Positions 10,124-18,079 of a stretch of DNA of 64,000 nt are shown one piece after another (the stretch's first letter is position 1; each line of letters opens with the position of its first letter). The notes below the pieces were generated by a model that saw only the letters and a list, made by a program, of their open reading frames with translations, did no database searches and was not told where the DNA came from. A program made the position numbers and the translations under genes. The stretch is from Actinomycetes bacterium. Its GTDB lineage: Bacteria > Actinomycetota > Actinomycetes > Actinomycetales > Microbacteriaceae. The DNA is taken from assembly GCA_023431405.1 (NCBI GenBank), contig JAEYVZ010000009.1, forward strand, positions 1 to 64,000, in the 5' to 3' direction.

Positions 10124-10831
10124 ATGAGCGACGATCACGCACGCTGGGCGGCAGAGCGGGATGCCGCGGTCTGGGCGCCCCACGGCATCGCCTCCCTGGC
10201 GGCGACGTGCTGGCTCGACGACACCGCTCGCGCGTTCGACGGCGTGCCCGGCCGGTGGCGCGCGGAGGCCGGCGAGGCCGTCGGCAGCGATGTGCCCGGG
10301 GAGCGGAGCGATGTGCCCGGGGAGCGCAGCGATGTGCCCGGGGAGCAGAGGGTGCGTCCGGGCGAGGATGTCGTCGTGGGCGACCTGCTGCTGCGAAGCG
10401 AGGTGCGTGATGGCACCGTCATGCTCCGTGTGCTCGACCCGGCCGCCGCAGCCCGCCGGGGGATCTCGACCATCCTCCGGGCGCCGTACGAGCCGTCGGA
10501 TGTGCGCAGCGCAACCTTCTCGCCCGCGGGCGAGGAGGCGGACGGAGTGGTGCGATTCGACCTCGCGGGGGAGGAGCGTGAGCTCGAGGTGCGGCGAGAG
10601 CCCGACGGGACCTTGTTCGCCGCGTTCTCGGATGCCACCAGCGGCACGGAGAGCTACCTGTTCCGATTTCTGCGGCTGCCTGCGCCGGACGATGACGGTC
10701 GTGTGGAGCTCGATCTGAATCGCGCCTACCTGCCGCCCTGCGCGTTCTCGGACCACTATGTCTGCGTCTTCCCCCCGCCCCGGAACCGTTGGACGGTTCC
10801 CGTGCGCACCGGTGAGCTCGTCGTGCGCTGA
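10124..10831 (+). CDS. DUF1684 family protein
   Basis: 235 residues, cytoplasmic, with the DUF1684 core. The C-terminal signature is NRAYLPPCAFSDHYVCVFPPPRNRW followed by VPVRTGE, as in the family. GGAGG stands 7 nt before the ATG. The N-terminal third carries three tandem copies of a 7-residue SDVPGER unit encoded by a 21-bp repeat (10286-10348), in a position where relatives should have a short acidic loop. Function is unknown. It is divergent from the LysR-led peptide operon. Confidence 0.75.
   Translation: MSDDHARWAAERDAAVWAPHGIASLAATCWLDDTARAFDGVPGRWRAEAGEAVGSDVPGERSDVPGERSDVPGEQRVRPGEDVVVGDLLLRSEVRDGTVMLRVLDPAAAARRGISTILRAPYEPSDVRSATFSPAGEEADGVVRFDLAGEERELEVRREPDGTLFAAFSDATSGTESYLFRFLRLPAPDDDGRVELDLNRAYLPPCAFSDHYVCVFPPPRNRWTVPVRTGELVVR
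10286..10348 (+). repeat. 21-bp tandem repeat x3 inside the DUF1684 gene
   Basis: Units 10286-10306, 10307-10327 and 10328-10348 differ by only one or two bases, in the last bases of each unit. They keep the reading frame and encode SDVPGER, SDVPGER and SDVPGEQ. Near-identity suggests a recent expansion. Confidence 0.9.
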
Positions 10832-10884
10832 GCTGTTCGCGACGGGAGAGGGGATCTGCCGTCTGGTGACGGGACTGCGCGGGT

Positions 10885-11082
10885 CTACGCGTCGTCGGAG
10901 CGCTTCTGAGACTCGCGGAGAATGCCGCGATCCAGGAACACCGATCCGAGGTAGATCGTGAAGGCGAAGAGCAGCAGTGTCCCGACGATGACCAGCCACC
11001 CGGGGAGAAATGGTCCCACCCATCGGGTTCTCACTTGCCGTTCGCCGAACGTCACGACAAGGATGCGTGAACGAGTTCGCAT
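10885..11082 (-). CDS. small single-pass membrane protein, unknown function
   Basis: 65 residues: a basic N terminus, one strong membrane helix at about 28-50 and a charged C terminus. There is no ribosome binding site, but a TACCGT hexamer (11090-11095, minus strand) lies 7 nt upstream of the ATG, the same leaderless spacing seen before the glucan phosphorylase gene. I do not recognise the family. The gene lies alone between the convergent DUF1684 gene and the divergent MFS gene. Confidence 0.5.
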   Translation of the reverse strand: MRTRSRILVVTFGERQVRTRWVGPFLPGWLVIVGTLLLFAFTIYLGSVFLDRGILRESQKRSDDA

Positions 11083-11089
11083 TTAAGCA

Positions 11090-11095
11090 ACGGTA
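11090..11095 (-). promoter_or_regulatory. -10 hexamer TACCGT, leaderless start
   Basis: TACCGT on the minus strand is separated by 7 nt from the ATG of the small membrane protein gene. With no Shine-Dalgarno sequence, transcription would begin at or next to the start codon. Confidence 0.4.
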
Positions 11096-11203
11096 TGCAG
11101 GCTGCGCGTGACCGGCCACTACCGTTTCTTGGGGTTTCTGCGTCGGTTCCGCAATCACGGTCACGGGACCGGGGCGAAGCCTTCGGGGGTCGCGTGCACC
11201 CCG

Positions 11204-11209
11204 TAGGCT
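11204..11209 (+). promoter_or_regulatory. -10 hexamer TAGGCT, leaderless start
   Basis: TAGGCT lies 6 nt before the GTG at 11216 and supports that start over the ATG two codons later. No Shine-Dalgarno sequence is present. Confidence 0.5.
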
Positions 11210-11215
11210 CGTGCG

Positions 11216-12475
11216 GTGGGCATGGGTGAATGGGTCGCGCCGCGGCGGCTGGGGCGTGACTTCCGCTGGCTGCTGGCGTCGTCGTGGACGAGCAACCTCG
11301 GTGACGGGATTGCGCTCGCCGCCTCGCCGTTGCTGATCGCATCGATGACCGATTCGCCGCTGCTGGTGGCGTCCGGCGCGGTCATGCAGTTCCTGCCATG
11401 GCTGCTGTTCGGCCTCCATGCAGGGGCGATCGCCGACCGGGTCGACCGGCGGGTGCTGATCATGGTGGCCAACGGCATCCGGGCGCTCGTTCTCGTGGCG
11501 CTGTGCCTGTTCCTCGTGACGGGAGCGGCGACGATCTGGATCGTGCTGTCGGTGGCCTTCCTCTACGGCTGCGCGGAGGTGTTCGTCGACACGACGAGCA
11601 GCACGCTGCTGCCGATGATGGTGCGAAAGCGCGACCTCGGCATCGGGAACGCGCGCCTCCAGGCGGGATTCCTCGTGGCGAACCAGTTCGGCGGGCCGCC
11701 GCTGGGCGCCTTCCTCTTCGCTCTCGGCTCGTTCTGGCCCTTCGCCGTGCAGGCGCTGTGCGTCGCACTGGCCGTCGTGCTCATCTCGCGCATCGCGAGA
11801 ACACCCGTGCCGGCGTCGCGGGCGGAAGGTCCGCGCACCGCGGTGCACACCGACATCCTCGAAGGGGTGCGGTGGCTGTGGGCGAACCCGCCCGTGCGCA
11901 CGCTCGTCATCATCATCCTCACGTTCAACATCACCTGGGCGGCGCCGTGGGGCGTGCTCGTGCTGTACGCGACCGACCACCTGCAGATGGGGCCTGTCGG
12001 CTACGGCGCGCTCACCACGGCGTCTGCCGTGGGCGGGCTGCTGTCGACGGTGAGCTTCGGATGGCTCGAACGCCGGTTCTCCTTCACGGCGCTCATGCGC
12101 GTGTGCCTGACGGCCGAAGTGCTCATGCACCTGGCGTTCGCGCTCACGACGTCGGGCACGGTCGCCTTCGTCATCATGGTCGCCTTCGGCGCCTACGCGT
12201 TCATCTGGGGCACGATCTCCACCACGGTGCGCCAGCGCCTCGTGCCGCACGAACTGCAGGGACGCATCGCTTCGGTGAACATGGTCGGCGTCTTCGGAGG
12301 GCTCGTCATCGGCCAGGCGCTCGGAGGCGTCATCGCGCAGCTGTGGGGACTCACGGCACCCTGGTGGTTCGCGTTCGCCGGTGCCGCGGTGACTCTGCTG
12401 CTGGTCTGGCGTTCGATCGCGCACATCGCCGCGACGCCCCCGGTCGAAGACGAGGACGTCGCAGCGACGGTGTGA
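11216..12475 (+). CDS. MFS transporter, MFS_3 type
   Basis: 419 residues with about 11-12 membrane helices and the cytoplasmic motif AGAIADRVDRR between helices 2 and 3. This is the enterobactin-exporter-like MFS_3 subgroup, generally drug or siderophore efflux; the substrate here is unknown. The GTG start is taken because a TAGGCT -10 hexamer lies 6 nt upstream; an ATG at 11222 is an alternative. It converges with the quinone oxidoreductase gene. Confidence 0.8.
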   Translation: MGMGEWVAPRRLGRDFRWLLASSWTSNLGDGIALAASPLLIASMTDSPLLVASGAVMQFLPWLLFGLHAGAIADRVDRRVLIMVANGIRALVLVALCLFLVTGAATIWIVLSVAFLYGCAEVFVDTTSSTLLPMMVRKRDLGIGNARLQAGFLVANQFGGPPLGAFLFALGSFWPFAVQALCVALAVVLISRIARTPVPASRAEGPRTAVHTDILEGVRWLWANPPVRTLVIIILTFNITWAAPWGVLVLYATDHLQMGPVGYGALTTASAVGGLLSTVSFGWLERRFSFTALMRVCLTAEVLMHLAFALTTSGTVAFVIMVAFGAYAFIWGTISTTVRQRLVPHELQGRIASVNMVGVFGGLVIGQALGGVIAQLWGLTAPWWFAFAGAAVTLLLVWRSIAHIAATPPVEDEDVAATV

Positions 12476-12491
12476 ACGGATGCCGCCGGCC

Positions 12492-13514
12492 TCAGAGGTC
12501 GGCGACGCGGATGAGCACCTTTCCGACCGCTCCACCCTCGACGGCGTCGTGCGCGGCAGCCGTCTCGTCGAGCGGGAACCAGATGAGCGGGAGGCCGTGC
12601 TCCTCGCCGACCGGCAGCGCTCCCTCTGCGAGCGCCCGGGTGATGTCCTCGGTGGCCACACGCAGGGGCTCCTCGCCCACGGTGTAGAGAAGCACGCCCT
12701 GCACGCGGATATTCTTCGCGAACGTCGGGACGATGGGCATCGAGAACGAGCCGCCCTTGTCGTCGGCGTAGAACGCGATCACCGCATGATTGGCGGCGAC
12801 CTCGACATCCGTCGCCGCGTTGCTCGCCAGCGACACCTCGACGAACTGGTCGACGCCGTTCGGTGCGACCTCGGCGACACGTGCGGCGAGGTCGCCCTGC
12901 GTGTAGTCGATGACGTGGTGGGCGCCGGCCGCGCGGGCGAGCGCGGCCTTGGCATCCGAGCTGACCGTGGCGATGACGGTCGCGCCCGCCCAGCGCGCGA
13001 GCTGGATGGCGGCGTGACCCACGGCGCCCGCGCCGCCCGCGACGAGCACCGTACGACCGGTGAGAGCACCGGGCATGAGCCGAGTCGGGCCGTCTTCGTG
13101 GAGTGTGAGCGCACGGTGAGCGGTGATGGCGGGAACACCGAGGCTCGCCGCGACCTCGAACCCGATGCCGTCAGGAAGGCGCACGGCGCGGGAGGCGGGG
13201 ACGACCGTGTATTCCTGAGCGGTGCCCGTGGGGCGCTGGTGCTGAGCGAGATGCAGCCATACGCGGTCGCCGACGGCAAGACCGGTGACCCCCTCGCCGA
13301 GGGCATCGATGACGCCCGCACCGTCTTGGTTGGGCACGATCTCCGCGAAGGTGCCGCGCGACGATCCTGCCGCGCGCGCCTTCCAGTCGGTCGGGTTCAC
13401 GCCCGACACCGCGATCCGCACGCGGACTTCGCCGGGGCCGGGATCCGCGATCTCGCGGTCGACGAGGGAGAGGACACCGGACGCGCCGGGAGCGGAGTAC
13501 ACGATCGCTTTCAT
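12492..13514 (-). CDS. NADPH:quinone oxidoreductase, zinc-free MDR family
   Basis: 340 residues with an N-terminal GroES-like domain (GVNPTDWKAR) and a Rossmann domain (VLVAGGAGAVGHAAIQLARWAG). It lacks the zinc-binding cysteines of alcohol dehydrogenases, as in QOR-type reductases that reduce quinones or enones with NADPH. It overlaps the P-type ATPase stop by ATGA and is the last gene of the adh-mgtA-qor operon in the DosR-like island. Confidence 0.85.
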   Translation of the reverse strand: MKAIVYSAPGASGVLSLVDREIADPGPGEVRVRIAVSGVNPTDWKARAAGSSRGTFAEIVPNQDGAGVIDALGEGVTGLAVGDRVWLHLAQHQRPTGTAQEYTVVPASRAVRLPDGIGFEVAASLGVPAITAHRALTLHEDGPTRLMPGALTGRTVLVAGGAGAVGHAAIQLARWAGATVIATVSSDAKAALARAAGAHHVIDYTQGDLAARVAEVAPNGVDQFVEVSLASNAATDVEVAANHAVIAFYADDKGGSFSMPIVPTFAKNIRVQGVLLYTVGEEPLRVATEDITRALAEGALPVGEEHGLPLIWFPLDETAAAHDAVEGGAVGKVLIRVADL

Positions 13515-16180
13515 GACGAGCCCAACCCGGTGGCGCTCGCGCGCATTCCGCCGACGGTCCGGGCGAAGCGCGCGCGGCGGACGCGGCGCTCGTCGCCGCC
13601 GGGATCGTCGTGCGTGTGACGCGCCCAGAAGAGGCGTTTGGCGATTTCGTTCGCGGCGAGATAGACGAGCACGACGACGCCGATGAGCCCGAGAAGCGAA
13701 AGCGGCAGCGGCACCAGCCCGAGAGCGCCGCCGACGGGAGAGAAGGGGAGAGCGATCGTCACCGCGATGATGCCGATGCTGAGGATCGCGAGGCTCCGCG
13801 AGGGCAGGCTGCGATGAACCGGGAGGCGCGTGCGAAGCACCAGCAGGACGCCGACCTCGGTGAGCACGGATCCCACGAACCATGCGCTTCGGAATTCGGC
13901 CGCCTCCGCATGGAAGACGATGCGCAGGAGCGCGAAGGTCAGCAGGTCGAACACGCTGGACAGCGCGCCGAAGACGATCATGAACGAACGGATGAGCGGC
14001 ACGCTCCACCGGTGCGGTCGCGCCATGCGCTGCTCGTCGACGCGGTCGCCGGCGATGGCGAGCGCCGGTGCGTCGGAGAGGAGGTTGACGGCGAGGATCT
14101 GCCCGGCCAGGAGCGGAAGGAACGGCAGCAGAGGTGCGGCGACCGCCATGCTCAGCATGTTGCCGAAATTGGCGCTCGTGGTGATGAAGATGTACTTCAT
14201 CGTGTTCTCGAACGTGCGTCTGCCCTGACGGATGCCATCGAGGATGACGGCGAGCTCCTTGTCGAGAAGGACCACCGACGCGGCTTGCTTCGCGACCGGA
14301 GCGGCGGTGTCGACCGTGATGCCCACATCCGCGGCGCGCAGTGCCGGAGCGTCGTTGATGCCGTCGCCGAGGTAGCCGACGACGTGACCTGCCCGTCGGA
14401 AAGCGCGGATGACGCGCTCCTTCTGTACGGGATTGATGTCGCAGAAGACGTGCACCCCCTCGACCGCCACCGTCAGTGCCGCGTCGCCTGCGGCATCCAC
14501 GTCGGCGCCCGTGTAGACGACCGCCGTGTCGATGCCGATCGCTGCGCCGATGTGGCGTGCGACGAGTTCGTTGTCTCCCGTGATCATCCTGAGGGACACG
14601 CCGATGCCGGCAAGCCGCTCGGCGACATCGGCGGCATCGGGCTTGACCGGATCGGAGAACGCGAGAAGGCCGGCGAACTCCATCGCGGTCTCGTCGGACG
14701 CCGCGGGGGAGGCGGTGGCGGGAAGGGGACGTATCGCCACGCCGAGCACGCGATGGCCCTGCGCGCTGAGTTCGGCGTATCGCGCGCGGATCTCTGGTTC
14801 GACCGTTGCGAGGGGCACCGCCCCCGAGCCGCCGGCGGCTGTGGCGCAGACGCTGAGCACCGACGACAGCGAGCCTTTGGTGATGAGCAACGGGCTCGTC
14901 TCCTCGGGAAGGCGCGCGAGAACGCTCTGGCGCTTGCGCTGGAAGTCGTAGGGGACCTCGCCGAGCGCGATCACACCGGCGCGATCGGGCGGCGCGGCGT
15001 CCAGGATCGCGGAGTCGATCGGATTGTCCCACCCGGTGTGCAGGGCAGCGTTGAGCGCGGCGAGCCGCCGCACCCTCTCCGTGGTGTCGCCGCCGATCAC
15101 GAAGGCATCGACGAGCGAGATGCGTCCCTCGGTGAGTGTGCCGGTCTTGTCGCAGCACAGCACCGCCATGGAACCGAAGTCCTCGATCGCGTCCAGCCGC
15201 CGGACGATCACACGGTCAGCGGCCATCGCCCGAGCGCCGTGGGCGAGGCCGATGGCGACGATGGCCGGGAGCAGTTGGGGGGTGAGGCCCACGGCCAGCG
15301 CGAGGGAGAACAGGGCCGCTTCCAGGGCGGGGCGCTGGAGGAGCATGTTCACGATGAAGATCACGACGACCAGCACGATCATGACGCGCGTGAGGAGGAG
15401 CCCGAAGCGGGTCATGCCCGCTTCGAACCCTGTCGGCGTCTGCTGGCGGGTGATCTCGGCCGCGATGCCCGCGAGACGCGTGGCGCTGCCGGTGCGCACG
15501 ACCAGCAGGGTGCCGGTGCCCGACGCGACGTGGCATCCGAAGTACACGGCGTCGTCGCCCGGTTCTTCGGTGCCCGGTTCCTCGTGACCGCTCGGCCGGC
15601 GGGGGCGCTTCGAGGCCGGGTAGGTCTCGCCGGTGAAGGTGGATTCGTCGACGGTCAGGCGGTTCGCTTCCAGCACGAGACAGTCGGCGGGGATCAGGTC
15701 GCCCGCGCCCACATCGACGACATCGCCCCTCACGACGCCGGTGAGGGGCACAGTTGTGGACGTGCCGGAGCGACGCACGCGGCAGGTGACCTCCACGGTC
15801 GCGAGGAGGGCGTCCATCGTGCGTCCGGCGTTCCACTCCTGCGCGAATCCGAGAAGCCCGGCCAGCAGCAGGATGACGAGGATGATCGTCGCGTCGACCC
15901 CATCGCCGAGCACGCCGGCCAGCACGGTCGCCGCGACGAGGATGATCTCGATCGGGCTCGCGAACTGGCGGAGGAGGAGTCGTGTGCGCGAGTGCGTGCG
16001 ATCGGTCGCGAGCACGTTCGGCCCATTCTCGGCGAGGAGCCGGGCGGCCTGATCGTTCGTCCACCCCTGGGCGGGGGCGCCGAGGCGCGCGCGGACGGAC
16101 GCCGCGTCCTCCTCCGACAGCGGGGGCTCCTCGCGCTCCGCGACGGAGGAGCGCCGCGGCGGCCGCTTCACCTCCGGCAT
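13511..16180 (-). CDS. mgtA: magnesium-transporting P-type ATPase (MgtA/MgtB type)
   Basis: 889 residues, P3B-type. It has the actuator motif TFTGE (181-185), the phosphorylation site CCDKTGTLT with Asp344, the hinge GDGINDAP and about 10 membrane helices. The intramembrane GLTPQLLP segment resembles Mg2+ ATPases. Magnesium import is the family assignment; I could not test ion specificity. The gene begins 12 nt after the alcohol dehydrogenase stop and overlaps the quinone oxidoreductase gene. The M. tuberculosis DosR regulon also contains a P-type ATPase (CtpF). Confidence 0.88.
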   Translation of the reverse strand: MPEVKRPPRRSSVAEREEPPLSEEDAASVRARLGAPAQGWTNDQAARLLAENGPNVLATDRTHSRTRLLLRQFASPIEIILVAATVLAGVLGDGVDATIILVILLLAGLLGFAQEWNAGRTMDALLATVEVTCRVRRSGTSTTVPLTGVVRGDVVDVGAGDLIPADCLVLEANRLTVDESTFTGETYPASKRPRRPSGHEEPGTEEPGDDAVYFGCHVASGTGTLLVVRTGSATRLAGIAAEITRQQTPTGFEAGMTRFGLLLTRVMIVLVVVIFIVNMLLQRPALEAALFSLALAVGLTPQLLPAIVAIGLAHGARAMAADRVIVRRLDAIEDFGSMAVLCCDKTGTLTEGRISLVDAFVIGGDTTERVRRLAALNAALHTGWDNPIDSAILDAAPPDRAGVIALGEVPYDFQRKRQSVLARLPEETSPLLITKGSLSSVLSVCATAAGGSGAVPLATVEPEIRARYAELSAQGHRVLGVAIRPLPATASPAASDETAMEFAGLLAFSDPVKPDAADVAERLAGIGVSLRMITGDNELVARHIGAAIGIDTAVVYTGADVDAAGDAALTVAVEGVHVFCDINPVQKERVIRAFRRAGHVVGYLGDGINDAPALRAADVGITVDTAAPVAKQAASVVLLDKELAVILDGIRQGRRTFENTMKYIFITTSANFGNMLSMAVAAPLLPFLPLLAGQILAVNLLSDAPALAIAGDRVDEQRMARPHRWSVPLIRSFMIVFGALSSVFDLLTFALLRIVFHAEAAEFRSAWFVGSVLTEVGVLLVLRTRLPVHRSLPSRSLAILSIGIIAVTIALPFSPVGGALGLVPLPLSLLGLIGVVVLVYLAANEIAKRLFWARHTHDDPGGDERRVRRARFARTVGGMRASATGLGSS

Positions 16181-16192
16181 CCGATCACCGCG

Positions 16193-17227
16193 TCACGCCG
16201 TCACGAGATCGGCGGTGTGATAGGTGAACACCAGCCGGGCCGCGACCCTCCCGGAAAGGACCTCGGTGACGGCGTCGTTGACGCTGTCGAGGCTGCGCGA
16301 CTGCGCGATCACGCGGGTGCGACCGGCGGCATGGAGGTCGAAGACCTCGACGAGGTCCTGCCGGGTTCCGACGATCGACCCGATGACGCTGATGCCTCTG
16401 AGCACCGTCTCGAAGATCGGGATCTCGAGCGTGCCGTGGGCGGGGAGCGACACGAGCATGAGCCGGCCCCCGCGATTCAGCGAGGCGAACGCCTGAGCGA
16501 ACACCGGAGGAGCGACAGCGAGGACGACCGCGACATCTGCGCCGCCGTGGGCGCGGATCTCTTCGACCGGATCGGATGTCGCCGCGTTGACCGTGATGTC
16601 GGCGCCGAGCTCGCGGGCCAGGGCGAGCTTCTCGTCGGTGACGTCGACGGCGATCACCTTCGCGCCGACGAGCCTCGCGTACTGCACGGCCAGGTGTCCG
16701 AGGCCGCCGATGCCGAAGATGGCGACCGTCTCACCGGGCACGACGTGCGCGTTCTTGATCGCCGCGTAGGTGGTGACACCGGCGCAGGTGAGCGGTGCAG
16801 CGTCGAAGGCGGTCACCGCATCGGGCACGGGCACGGCGAAACGGGCCTCGGCCAGCATGTACTCGGCGTAGCCGCCGGCGACCGAATAGCCGTTGTTGCG
16901 CTGCGATTCGCACAGGTTCTCGCGCCCGTCGATGCAGTACCGGCATTCGCCGCAGGCATGGCCGAGCCACGGCATCGCGACGCGCTGACCTTCGCGGCGA
17001 GACGTCACCCCCGCCCCGAGCGCTTCGATGATGCCGACACCTTCATGCCCCGGCACGAGGGGGAGCGTCGGCGCGACCGGCCAGTCGCCGTTCATGGCGT
17101 GGATGTCGGTGTGGCACAGTCCGCACGCTTCCAGGCGCACGAGCACCTGGCCCGGACCGGGGGTGGGGATCTCCTGCTCTTCGATACGGGCGGGAGAACC
17201 GAGGGTGGGGACGACGGCGGCTTTCAT
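16193..17227 (-). CDS. zinc-dependent alcohol dehydrogenase (AdhP-like)
   Basis: 344 residues. Catalytic zinc ligands include Cys38 and His61-Glu62; the structural zinc site is Cys92, Cys95, Cys98 and Cys106. GIGGLG (172-177) binds NAD. The start follows GGAGGAG by a few bases, and a longer frame upstream is discarded. It would regenerate NAD+ by reducing acetaldehyde, or oxidise alcohols. It leads an operon with mgtA and the quinone oxidoreductase and diverges from a universal-stress gene across two DosR-box-like sites, which points to induction under low oxygen. Confidence 0.9.
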   Translation of the reverse strand: MKAAVVPTLGSPARIEEQEIPTPGPGQVLVRLEACGLCHTDIHAMNGDWPVAPTLPLVPGHEGVGIIEALGAGVTSRREGQRVAMPWLGHACGECRYCIDGRENLCESQRNNGYSVAGGYAEYMLAEARFAVPVPDAVTAFDAAPLTCAGVTTYAAIKNAHVVPGETVAIFGIGGLGHLAVQYARLVGAKVIAVDVTDEKLALARELGADITVNAATSDPVEEIRAHGGADVAVVLAVAPPVFAQAFASLNRGGRLMLVSLPAHGTLEIPIFETVLRGISVIGSIVGTRQDLVEVFDLHAAGRTRVIAQSRSLDSVNDAVTEVLSGRVAARLVFTYHTADLVTA

Positions 17228-17291
17228 GAGACTGCTCCTCCGGGAATGGGTTCCGTTGTGTGCACTCTCTCGCGGCAGGCGGCGGCGCGGG

Positions 17292-17305
17292 AGGTACAAG
17301 GTCCC
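17292..17305 (-). promoter_or_regulatory. DosR-box-like site
   Basis: On the minus strand this reads GGGACCTTGTACCT, matching the first eight bases of the local consensus GGGACCTTCGGCCC plus two more in the second half. It lies 65 bp upstream of the alcohol dehydrogenase start. Confidence 0.5.
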
Positions 17306-17332
17306 GTCGGCGGCGCAGATCGCGGATGCCGC

Positions 17333-17346
17333 AGGACCAACGGCCC
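17333..17346 (+). promoter_or_regulatory. DosR-box-like site
   Basis: AGGACCAACGGCCC matches the local consensus at eleven of fourteen positions. It lies 35 bp upstream of the universal-stress gene and 41 bp from the neighbouring site, so a pair serves the divergent promoters. Confidence 0.5.
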
Positions 17347-17380
17347 GCCGCTCGCTGTCGGCGCCGACGAGGATCGGAGC

Positions 17381-17989
17381 ATGACCGATTCAGCTTTCGA
17401 CACCTCGCCTTCGCCGGTCGTGCCGGTATCGCTGCCGTGGGATCGTCCCGGCATCCTCGTGGGTCTCGACGGATCAGCATCCGGCGCGGCGGCCCTGCAG
17501 TATGCGGCCTGGATGGCGCCCCGCCTGGGGCTGCCTCTTCACGCCCTCGTGGTGTGGGAGGACCCGCCTCTGGTGTGGGGTGACGCGTACGGGTACTTCG
17601 GGCCACCGGAAGACGGCACGCAGTCGCTCGCGAACGAGGTCGCGGCGCACGCCTCAGACGGGCTGTTCCCCGACGGCGTGCCGTCGTGGTTCACGGCCGG
17701 AGCCGTGCGAGGCACCGCCGCCCGGATGCTCATCGAGGCGTCGCGGTCGGCCGCGCTCCTGGTGGTCGGCAGCCGCGGCCACGGGGGCTTCACCGGCCTT
17801 CTCCTCGGGTCGGTGAGCAGCGCGTGCGTCGCTCATGCGCACTGTCCCGTGGTGGTCGTGCGCGAAGCGACGCATCCGGCGCCGTGGGAACAGGACGACA
17901 CCGCCCCCGAGGAGAACACCCTGCCCGAGGAGAACACCGTGCCCGAGGAGAACACCGTGCCGCAGGAGCATGCCGCACCTCGACGCTGA
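17381..17989 (+). CDS. universal stress protein, single UspA domain
   Basis: 202 residues with one UspA domain. The ATP-binding pattern is present: GILVGLDGS near residues 24-32 and GSRGHGGFTGLLLGSVS in the second half. The last 30 residues are a low-complexity tail of PEENTL/V hexapeptide repeats, absent from ordinary USPs. It is divergent from the alcohol dehydrogenase across two DosR-box-like sites and followed by the DosS-like kinase. USPs are classic members of the mycobacterial DosR regulon. Confidence 0.9.
   Translation: MTDSAFDTSPSPVVPVSLPWDRPGILVGLDGSASGAAALQYAAWMAPRLGLPLHALVVWEDPPLVWGDAYGYFGPPEDGTQSLANEVAAHASDGLFPDGVPSWFTAGAVRGTAARMLIEASRSAALLVVGSRGHGGFTGLLLGSVSSACVAHAHCPVVVVREATHPAPWEQDDTAPEENTLPEENTVPEENTVPQEHAAPRR
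17906..17959 (+). repeat. 18-bp tandem repeat x3 in the USP gene
   Basis: Units 17906-17923, 17924-17941 and 17942-17959 encode PEENTL, PEENTV and PEENTV, followed by a degraded fourth unit (PQEHAA). They form the acidic C-terminal tail of the universal stress protein. Confidence 0.9.
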
Positions 17990-18079
17990 CCGCTCCTCAC
18001 GGGCGCGCGGGCCCCTTGAGCGCCCGGCATGCCCGCAGTACCCTGTGCCTGTCGAGCATCGCAGGCACGGAGATGCGGA

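Noticed and set aside
13610..17989. A 1459-codon open frame on the plus strand
   Set aside because: It runs antisense through mgtA and adh with Arg/Asp/His-rich translation; only its last 203 codons, the USP, are real.
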